64,000 nucleotides of DNA. Origin: Phytophthora quininea (lineage: Eukaryota; Oomycota; Peronosporomycetes; Peronosporales; Peronosporaceae). The position numbers and the translations under genes were made by a program. The notes under the pieces were generated by a model. That model was not told the origin of the DNA and ran no database searches. It was given only the letters and a program-made list of their open reading frames with translations. This document shows positions 57,547-64,000 of this stretch, piece after piece (position 1 is the stretch's first letter; each line of letters begins with the position of its first letter). The stretch covers positions 806,001 to 870,000 of the forward strand of contig JAAVTG010000568.1 of NCBI GenBank assembly GCA_011947345.1. The letters run 5' to 3'.

Positions 57547-57695
57547 GAGGGATGTCATCGTATATACTTGGATAACGTATGTATTTACGACCGGATGTCA
57601 TCCCTACCATTTGGTCGTACAGCGACCACATCGCCCCTCCCCGATTTCGTCGCTCACGAGGCCATCCCTCCTCGACAGATGGGAGGGATGACCTC
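57547..57695. repeat. Cluster of dyad repeats in the PHF5A/HMG divergent intergenic region
   Basis: The motif GGGATG(T/A)C occurs several times in both orientations: GAGGGATGTCATCG (57547-57560), GGATGTCATCCCTACC (57593-57608), and a 14-bp imperfect stem from GAGGCCATCCCTCC (57658-57671) and GGGAGGGATGACCTC (57681-57695). A small perfect stem, TGGTCG/CGACCA, lies between them at 57612-57628. Confidence 0.65.
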
Positions 57696-57724
57696 TCTGC
57701 GCGTTTCGGTATAGTATACTTTAG

Positions 57725-57742
57725 CCCTCATTCTTCAATTTT
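57725..57742 (+). promoter_or_regulatory. Inr/FPR-like core promoter of the HMG-box gene
   Basis: CCCTCATTCTTCAATTTT, about 66 nt before the ATG at 57808. This is the best match to the oomycete consensus in the window. Confidence 0.65.
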
Positions 57743-57807
57743 GCAGAGGTTCAGTATACCTGCATAGTGAAGCGAGGTCAAGACGCGCGGTCTGAAGAGG
57801 GATCACT

Positions 57808-58502
57808 ATGGAGCCGCTCGGAGACACGAAGGAGCATGTAGGCGCGGCCTGGGTGGCCGTCAAGCCAGAGGGCAACAAGAAGCGCAAGCGCCTGCAGAAG
57901 AAGGCCCCGGCGCGCCCAAGCGCGGCAAGTCCCCGTACATCCTCTTCTCGATGGAGAAGCGCGAGGAGATCAAGGCCACGATGCCCGAGAACTCCAAGGT
58001 CACGGACGTGATGCGCGCCATCGCCGACGCCTGGGGAAAGATGAGCGACGAGGACAAGCAGCCCTGGAAGGTGGCGGCCGAGGCCGACAAGCAGCGCTAT
58101 GAGGAGGAGATGGCCTCGTACGACGGGCCCTTGCGCGTGCCCAACAAGCGCGCCAAGAAGCACCCGGACGCCCCCAAGCGCGCGTCCTCGGCCTTCCTGT
58201 TCTACAGCCAGGTTATGCGCCCGCGCATCAAGGCCGAGCACCAGGACATGAAGAACACGGAGATCTCCAAGCAGCTCGGCGAGGCCTGGGCCAAGGCCAC
58301 GGACGAGCAGAAGGCCCCGTTCGTGGAGAAGGAGAAGATCGACCGCGCCCGCTACAAGCGCGAGATGGAGGAGTGGAACAGCCACAAGGTTGAGCGCGAG
58401 TACAACGAGTCCCAGCAGCAGCAGTACCAAAGCTACGCCGCCATCACGGGCTTCGACCAGATGGAGTACGCCAACACGACCTTCTCGGCCACCGAGGTGT
58501 AA
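57808..58502 (+). CDS. Two-HMG-box DNA-binding protein
   Basis: Abundant non-sequence-specific chromatin protein that bends DNA, HMGB-like. The ATG at 57808 begins MEPLGDTKEHVGAAW. One base is missing near 57915 (KKAP / APKRGKSPYILF), giving 231 residues. The basic N-terminus GNKKRKRLQKKAP is nuclear-localisation-like. Box 1 (about 40-108) has KRGKSPYILFSMEKREEIK and WGKMSDEDKQPWKVAAEADK. Box 2 (about 118-190) has APKRASSAFLFYSQVMRP and LGEAWAKATDEQKAPFVEKE. Instead of the acidic tail of animal HMGBs there is a Gln-rich segment (NESQQQQYQSYAA) and a short C-terminus. Confidence 0.93.
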
Positions 58503-59104
58503 GTAAAGCCTGCTTCAACGGGTCGAGGACGTTTTTGGAGACGCATTCGCAGTCTGCAAGTGAGACTCCTTTTTGCGGGTTTGGTGAATTCAAGCCGACC
58601 AGACACCACACACACACACTCACACACCTGTCGTTGCGTGCACGGGGAGCAAAGCAAGCGCGTCGTCGGCGAGGAGGTTGCATTTTGGTTTGTACGTACC
58701 GTATCCTTCCCCCACATATATTTTCCTTTCAAACTGTTACGTCTTCCGACGGAATGCTGTCAAGATCCCAAGTGATCTAAACGTGCTTACTTGCCTGGCA
58801 TGGTAGCCAGCATCCTTTGCCTTTGCCATGCCAATGACGCTTTCTCGCGCTTCTATCCTCTCGCGCTGGTCGCCATTCGTTGCTGCAGCGAGCATTCCAA
58901 GCTCGTGTCCGAGCCTGCTTCGTCTCTGTAAGCGTTTATTAACGTCGGTGACGATGACCTGCCTGCTTTCCCCTGTGCAAGCAAAGATACCTTCCCAGGC
59001 CACGTCGATTGCTGGTTGGAAATGCTATGTATTTTGTGCGATTAGAAAACACCGAGTTACAGACCGCTCCTATGTGCGCAGGAGGCATCGGAAGCCCGTG
59101 CGGT
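58503..59104. other. Intergenic region between convergent HMG-box and PGK genes
   Basis: About 600 bp between two stop codons. It contains a CA microsatellite at about 58605-58629 and no supported gene. Confidence 0.4.
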
Positions 59105-60348
59105 TCACGCCTGGGACAGCGCGTCCACACCCGGAAGGACCTTGCCCTCCAGCAGCTCCAGGGAGGCGCCGCCGCCCGTCGAGACGTGGCTGACCTTGTC
59201 CTCCGTGTTGAACTTGACGCAGCACGTAGCCGTGTCGCCGCCGCCGATGATGGTGGTGGCGCCAGCCTCCGTGGCCTTGACGACGGCATCCATGACAGAC
59301 TTGGTGCCGTTGGCGAACGCGTCGAACTCGAACACGCCCATGGGGCCGTTCCAGACGACAGTCTTGGCCTTGGTGATGGCCGCGGCGAAGGCCTCGCGCG
59401 ACTTGGGGCCGACGTCCAGGCCCATCCAGCCAGCGGGGATGCCCTCCTCCTGGGTCACCGTCTTCTGGGCAGCGTCCGGAGCGAACTTGTCAGCAATGAT
59501 AAAGTCCACGGGCAGGTGCAGCGTCACGTTCTTGGCCTTGGCCTTCTCAATGATTTGGGGCACGATCTTGGCGCCCTCAGCGTCGTACAGCGAGTCAGCG
59601 ATCTCCATGCTGTTGACCACCTTCTTGAAGGTGTAGGCCATGCCGCCGCCGATGACCATCTCGTCCACCTTGTCCAGCATGTTCATGATCAGCTGGATCT
59701 TGTCAGCGACCTTGGCGCCGCCCAGGATGGACACGAAGGGGCGCTGCGGGGCGTCCAGCGCCTTGGCAAAGTACACCAGCTCCTTGTCCAGCAGGAAGCC
59801 GGCGGCCTTGACGGGCAGGTCCACGCCCACCATGGAGCTGTGCGCGCGGTGGGCCGTGCCAAACGCGTCGTTCACGTACACGTCGCCCAGCTTGCTGAGA
59901 CTGGCGCGGAAGGCGGCCACGGCCTCGGGGAGGCCTTGACCTTGTTGCCCTCGGCGTCCTTGCCCTTGCCCTCTTCCTCCACGTGGAAGCGCAGGTTCTC
60001 CAGCAAGATGACGCTGCCCTCGGCCGGGTCGGCGCAAGCAGCCTCCACCTCAGCACCAACGCAGTCCTTGAGGAAGGTGACGCTACGGCCCAGCTTCTCC
60101 GACACGGCGGTGGCCACGGGCGCCAGCGAGTCCTTGGCTTTCACGCGGCCCTCGGGGCGGCCCAGGTGGGACATGAGCACCACGGCCTTGGCGCCGTTGT
60201 CCAGCACGTACTGCACTGTGGGCAGCGCGGCGTCGATGCGCTGCGTGTTGGAGATGGAGCCGTCCTGGGCGAACGGCACGTTGAAGTCCACGCGGATGAG
60301 CACGCGCTTGCCCTTGACGTCCACGTTCTTGATGCTGAGCTTGGCCAT
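59105..60348 (-). CDS. PGK: Phosphoglycerate kinase
   Basis: Glycolytic enzyme: 1,3-bisphosphoglycerate plus ADP to 3-phosphoglycerate plus ATP. The ATG at 60348 begins [15 protein letters not shown]. One base is missing near 59935 (NKVKA / [11 protein letters not shown]), giving 414 residues, the normal family length. Signatures: RVDFNVPF and SHLGRPEG (phosphoglycerate side), [55 protein letters not shown], and the nucleotide-side GGGDTATC and [15 protein letters not shown]. No targeting extension, so probably cytosolic. It lies between pyruvate kinase copies 2 and 3 on the same strand. Confidence 0.96.
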
Positions 60349-60382
60349 GCTTGCGCAGGAGTGTATGTTGTCCAGTCCAGGG

Positions 60383-60398
60383 GAATTCGAGAATGAGC
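60383..60398 (-). promoter_or_regulatory. Inr/FPR-like core promoter of PGK
   Basis: GCTCATTCTCGAATTC on the minus strand, 35 nt before the ATG, matches GCTCATTYYNCAWTTT at most positions. Confidence 0.62.
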
Positions 60399-60852
60399 AG
60401 CTCCAAGATCGCGGGCAAGCATTTCTGCTTGGTTTGACTGCGCGTATTTCTGTAAAATTTAAGTAGGTTAAATCGAACGACCAATCCAAGTGAGGTTATA
60501 CATCATTCAAGCCAATCATAGATGGGTTTATTGGACGGGGTGCGTAGAAACGGCGACATCGTGTCTCAGCCCTCGGCGACGTCACTGACGTGGCGGCGCG
60601 GCTTCGGGCTTGCCCTTTGCACAGCAATCAAGCTTGGCAGTGCAACCAAGAGATGCGGTGGCCTGGAAGAGCAAGCAGGGCGCGAGGTCGGGGCCGAAGA
60701 GATGGGATCGCTATTGCAGAATGCGATGCCAGCGAGGTAATTGAGGCGGACAAGGCGTGTTGGCACTGCCAGCTGCAATATGGACAACTTTGCTCGCCGT
60801 GCGTTGCTCGCGTTGACTCCCTCCCCGTCAGTAGCGAGTTCGTGATTGCATA

Positions 60853-60880
60853 CTCCTGCCGGTATTAGCACCGGCAGGAG
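60853..60880. repeat. Perfect 11-bp-stem hairpin
   Basis: CTCCTGCCGGT, loop ATTAGC, ACCGGCAGGAG. Isolated in non-coding DNA about 500 bp upstream of the PGK start. Confidence 0.7.
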
Positions 60881-61692
60881 GCGAGCTTACAAAGAAACAA
60901 GTCGGTGATCACCAAGCGGCTGGACCAGCTAACACCGACAACAATGGTCGTGGGCCCGCCGACAGCCGCGATGCAAGCTAGTTGTTGCGACTACACGCAA
61001 TGTCGTATTCTGCAGCAACCACCGCACCGCTTGCAAGTTGCAACCGGGAAATCAGACCGAGATCGATTGCAATGAAGAGCTTCGCCCACCCGGCATCCCC
61101 GCGGCATCATTTCATTTCGTCACTGAAGTTTACGTTGGCATTTTACGAGATGCCGGCGCTTTCGGACGCGAAAAGTTCTGCACCGACTGCAATTCGCTTC
61201 GTCAGGCTCGCAAGACCCCGCAGTCAAGACGCCGAGGAAACTCTATATCGACGGGATACTTGCGAACGGCGACGTCTTCGTCAACACCCGAACAAGCTAG
61301 CGATCGAGATCAAACAAACGCAATATCATGTCCACAAAATCTTCACTCCCTTCGAGAAAGTTCAATGCTGCGAGAATCGTCTAAAACTAACGCTAGCGCG
61401 TTGATGGTTCAGCGCCATCTAGAAACATGCGTTCGTATCAACGAAAGTCTTGGCTGACTTGCGTTGATCCGCGGCAGCCAGACCGGTTCGGGCCTTGATC
61501 GTCCCACAAGAAAGTGTAAGTGCGAAAGGAGGGGCTAGCTATAGGAGAATTCGAGTTGAAGTGAGTGACCAATCACGAATGAGAACGCACATCGCTTCAA
61601 CATGTCAACTGAGCAAATAGCTTTTATAAATGCCAACGTCGATCGTCTATTGAGGTGTAGTTGCTGGCTATTCATCTATTGTACTAACACGC

Positions 61693-63204
61693 TTACTCCA
61701 CGAACAGCACCTTCAGCAGGTTCGTCGACCCGGACTTGGCCTCCTGGATGCCGTGCACGGCAACCACCGCGTCGCCCTTCTTCAGCCAGCCCAGCTCCTT
61801 GCCAGTCTCCGTCGCGCGGTACAGGATCGAGTCGGTGCCGATCATCGAGCCCACGCAGCGAGCCACAACGCCCTTCACAAAGCCCTCCGTCTGACGAGCA
61901 GTCTGCTCCAGAGCAGTCAAGACAAACACCGGCATCTGAGGACGGTACTTAGCAACAAGACGAGCCGTGTTGCCCGTCTCCGTCAGCACCACCAGCATCT
62001 TGGCGTCAATGTCGATGGCCGTCTTCACGGCCGACGACGCCACGGCCTCCGCCGTCTGCATCGGGCCGTTCACGTCCAGCACGGCGTTGCGCAGCGACTG
62101 GTACACGTCGTTGTAGTGGATGGCGGTCTCGGCCTGCAGGCACGTCGCGGCCATCACCTCCACAGCCTGCGTCGGGTAGTCGCCGTTGGCGCTCTCGCCC
62201 GAGAGCATCACAGCGTCCGTGCCGTCCAGGACGGCGTTGGCCACATCCGTGCACTCGGCACGGGTCGGGCGCGGCGCCTTGATCATCGACTCCAGCATCT
62301 GCGTGGCCGTGACCACCGGCTTGCCGGCCAGGTTGGCCTTGCGGATCATCATCTTCTGCGCCAGGAACACCGTCTCGGGAGGGATCTCCATGCCCAGGTC
62401 ACCACGAGCAACCATGATGCCGTCGGTCTTCTCCAGGATCTCGTCGAAGTTCTCCATGCCCTCGTGCGACTCGATCTTCGAGATGATCTTGATGCCGCGA
62501 CCGCGGGGGCCCAGCACCTTGCGGATGTTGTCGAGGTCCTGGCCCGTGCGCACAAAGGAAGCAGCAATGTAGTCGATGCCGTGCACAAGGCCCCAGTTGA
62601 CGAGGTCGTCCTCGTCCTTCTCGGTCAGCGTGGGGAGCAGCACCTTGCAGCCGGGCAGGTTCATGTTCTTGCGCTCGCCGAGCGTGGCCGTGTTGTTGGC
62701 GCGGCAAACAATGCCGTTGTCCTTGATCTCCACGACCGTCAGCACCAGCGAGCCGTCGGCAACAAGAACGGAGCCGCCGACCTGCACGGACTGCGGAAGC
62801 TCCGGGTACGAGCACGCGATCTTGGTCTCGTCTCCGAGGAACTCGTAGTCCGTGGTCAGCTCGATGAGCGAGTCCTTCTGGATTGTCACCTTGTCCTTGT
62901 TGGCCAGGAAACCGGTACGGATTTCAGGGCCCTTCGTGTCTAGCATGATGGCCACGTTCTTGTTGGGGCGCTTGGCGAGGGCGGCACGCAGGCGGGTCAA
63001 ACACGCCAGGTGACTGGCGTGGTCGCCGTGCGAGAAGTTGAAGCGAGCCACGTTCATGCCGGCGTCGATGAGCTTGAGCAGACCCTCCTCGGACCAGCAG
63101 GCGGGGCCCAGCGTGCAGAAGATCTTGGTCTTGCGCTGCACGCCTTCGACGTTGGCCTTGATGCAGTCGGCGCTCTGCAGGTTCAGGGAGAGAGCGGCAG
63201 ACAT
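61693..63204 (-). CDS. PYK: Pyruvate kinase, copy 3
   Basis: Intact single-exon gene of 503 residues from the ATG at 63204 (MSAALSLNLQSADCIK) to the stop at 61693. It encodes the same domains and motifs as copy 1 (SKIESHEGMENFDE, VARGDLGMEIP, TATQMLESM) and differs from it at only about four bases plus the lost C. One visible protein difference is the last three residues, FVE here and YVE in copy 1. Its 5' leader is shared with copy 4, which starts 707 bp away on the opposite strand. It is therefore linked by sequence to copy 1 (coding region) and copy 4 (leader and coding region). Confidence 0.96.
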   Translation of the reverse strand: MSAALSLNLQSADCIKANVEGVQRKTKIFCTLGPACWSEEGLLKLIDAGMNVARFNFSHGDHASHLACLTRLRAALAKRPNKNVAIMLDTKGPEIRTGFLANKDKVTIQKDSLIELTTDYEFLGDETKIACSYPELPQSVQVGGSVLVADGSLVLTVVEIKDNGIVCRANNTATLGERKNMNLPGCKVLLPTLTEKDEDDLVNWGLVHGIDYIAASFVRTGQDLDNIRKVLGPRGRGIKIISKIESHEGMENFDEILEKTDGIMVARGDLGMEIPPETVFLAQKMMIRKANLAGKPVVTATQMLESMIKAPRPTRAECTDVANAVLDGTDAVMLSGESANGDYPTQAVEVMAATCLQAETAIHYNDVYQSLRNAVLDVNGPMQTAEAVASSAVKTAIDIDAKMLVVLTETGNTARLVAKYRPQMPVFVLTALEQTARQTEGFVKGVVARCVGSMIGTDSILYRATETGKELGWLKKGDAVVAVHGIQEAKSGSTNLLKVLFVE

Positions 63205-63911
63205 GGTCGATGGGGTGGAGTGCTTGTGTGTTGTGCTCGGTTAAATGAGGAATGGCCGTACTGGTGGCATCGGTGCGGTGACCAGCAAGGACCGATTAGG
63301 GAGGACGCTCCTGGATGCGCTCGTTTTTCTTGCAGCACTTGATGACTAGTACGCCAGCACTTAGCAAGCAAGACCTACAGGTGGCCAAGCGGTGTCCCGG
63401 TCCCTCTACTTTTTTAACGAAACGAGGAACACTTCTTTGCATCGATCAAAGAGCCGTCTAAAAAGCGTCTGGGTGGGCATTGGCCTCGACGGCAACCAAA
63501 AGAAACTTAATAGCAGCAGGATTCCTATCATCTATTTGCTGAGGTTTGGCAGCACATGACTGTACGCTTGAGCAGAGTTCAGGCCAGTAAGTCTTGTCGG
63601 CGACCATCTTGCTTTTCAAATCGACGAGACATGAATTAATGCGCCAAAGACACGTTTTTCTGCTTGGGGCCCGGGTGTGCAACTTGTTAGCACTCCAAGC
63701 AGAAAACTGGTCGACATCGAGCGCCCATGCGAGTGACTGGCAATCTCACCACTTGCCCCGCATTCTCACCGCGCACACGTAACAATTGCATCTCTGTAAA
63801 GAAGCGCAGCATTTGACAGAGTCAGCTGTCTCGGTTTGCGTTTGGATATCAATGCCATTTCTCATTCCTCATTAACCGAGCACAACACACAAGCACTCCA
63901 CCCCATCGACC
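63205..63911. promoter_or_regulatory. Divergent promoter spacer between head-to-head pyruvate kinase copies 3 and 4
   Basis: Both edges carry the same leader, ACCGAGCACAACACACAAGC followed by ACTCCACCCCATCGACC-ATG, in opposite orientation. Next to it on each side is an Inr/FPR-like element: CATTCCTCATTT (minus, 63243-63257) and TCTCATTCCTCATT (plus, 63860-63874). The roughly 600-bp centre between these arms is unique, with no supported gene. Confidence 0.7.
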
Positions 63912-64000
63912 ATGTCTGCCGCTCTCTCCCTGAACCTGCAGAGCGCCGACTGCATCAAGGCCAACGTCGAAGGCGTGCAGCGCAAGACCAAGATCTTCTG
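63912..64000 (+). CDS. PYK: Pyruvate kinase, copy 4 (5' end only)
   Basis: The ATG at 63912 opens MSAALSLNLQSADCIKANVE and continues in frame to the window edge at RKTKIF. The first 89 bases match copy 3 without a difference I can see, on the opposite strand. The rest lies outside the window, so completeness is unknown. Confidence 0.9.
   Translation, partial: MSAALSLNLQSADCIKANVEGVQRKTKIF

Larger units (their letters stand above)
60349..61692. other. Intergenic region between PGK and pyruvate kinase copy 3
   Basis: About 1.3 kb. It holds the PGK promoter and a perfect 11-bp-stem hairpin at 60853-60880. Frames at 60982-61457 (+) are unsupported. Confidence 0.4.

Noticed and set aside
59009..60466. 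485-codon plus-strand open frame
   Set aside because: Antisense shadow of phosphoglycerate kinase, with strongly biased composition and no family match.
1..64000. tRNA, rRNA and CRISPR arrays
   Set aside because: I saw no cloverleaf with conserved A/B-box sequence, no rRNA-like stretch and no regularly spaced repeats; a tRNA scan would be needed to exclude a missed tRNA.

Overview
ORGANISM. The window reads as an oomycete nuclear genome, most like Phytophthora; I cannot name the species. Clues: very compact gene spacing; GT-AG introns of only about 53-100 bp; GC-rich third codon positions; an oomycete-type Crypton; Inr/FPR-like core promoters (TCATTYY..CA.TT) 17-66 nt upstream of ATGs; oomycete-style fusion proteins (PX myosin, PTEN-PHD-FH2 formin); and genes of a flagellated cell. 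I see no rRNA, tRNA, CRISPR or bacterial operon features. SEQUENCE QUALITY. Almost every long gene is broken by one-base losses, usually inside a homopolymer. I followed about 50, all consistent with losses. Putting back one base each time gives an open frame whose length divides by three. I therefore treat these genes as intact genes in a draft-quality sequence, not as pseudogenes, and give gene coordinates spanning the breaks. 

LAYOUT. 1-7,874 (minus): two tandem genes of the sterol 3-beta-glucosyltransferase family. Each fuses a canonical glycosyltransferase module to a second, degenerate one; the first gene runs off the left edge. 8,727-11,332 (+): CLC chloride channel. 11,648-12,416 (+): fatty-acid-binding-like protein. 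12,651-14,016 (-): choline/ethanolamine kinase. 15,571-20,286 (-): a Crypton (tyrosine recombinase) split by a hAT transposon with a perfect 8-bp target duplication. 21,196-23,640 (+): kinesin-14-like motor. 23,746-28,636 (-): PTEN-C2-PHD-repeat-FH2 formin. 28,748-29,823 (-): nucleotide-sugar transporter. 29,944-37,136 (-): giant IQ-motif protein. 37,321-40,422 (-): PH-like domain protein. 40,539-42,178 (-): REEP/HVA22-like membrane protein. 42,254-43,092 (-): UPF0193-like protein. 43,451-44,616 (-): CCDC113/CCDC96-type axonemal coiled coil. 44,693-45,492 (+): FtsJ/MRM2 rRNA methyltransferase. 45,766-50,384 (-): PX-tailed myosin. 

51,630-64,000: a glycolytic cluster with three complete pyruvate kinase genes and the start of a fourth, plus phosphoglycerate kinase. 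PHF5A (SF3b splicing subunit) and a two-HMG-box protein lie inside this cluster. Pyruvate kinase copies 1 and 3 are almost identical; copies 3 and 4 are head to head around a 707-bp spacer. 

FUNCTIONAL THEMES. The cytoskeleton dominates the middle (kinesin, formin, IQ protein, myosin, two flagellar-type genes). The right end carries the enzymes of both ATP-yielding steps of lower glycolysis with shared promoter architecture. Membrane lipid and glycan biology (sterol glucosylation, ethanolamine kinase, nucleotide-sugar transport) is scattered across the left half.
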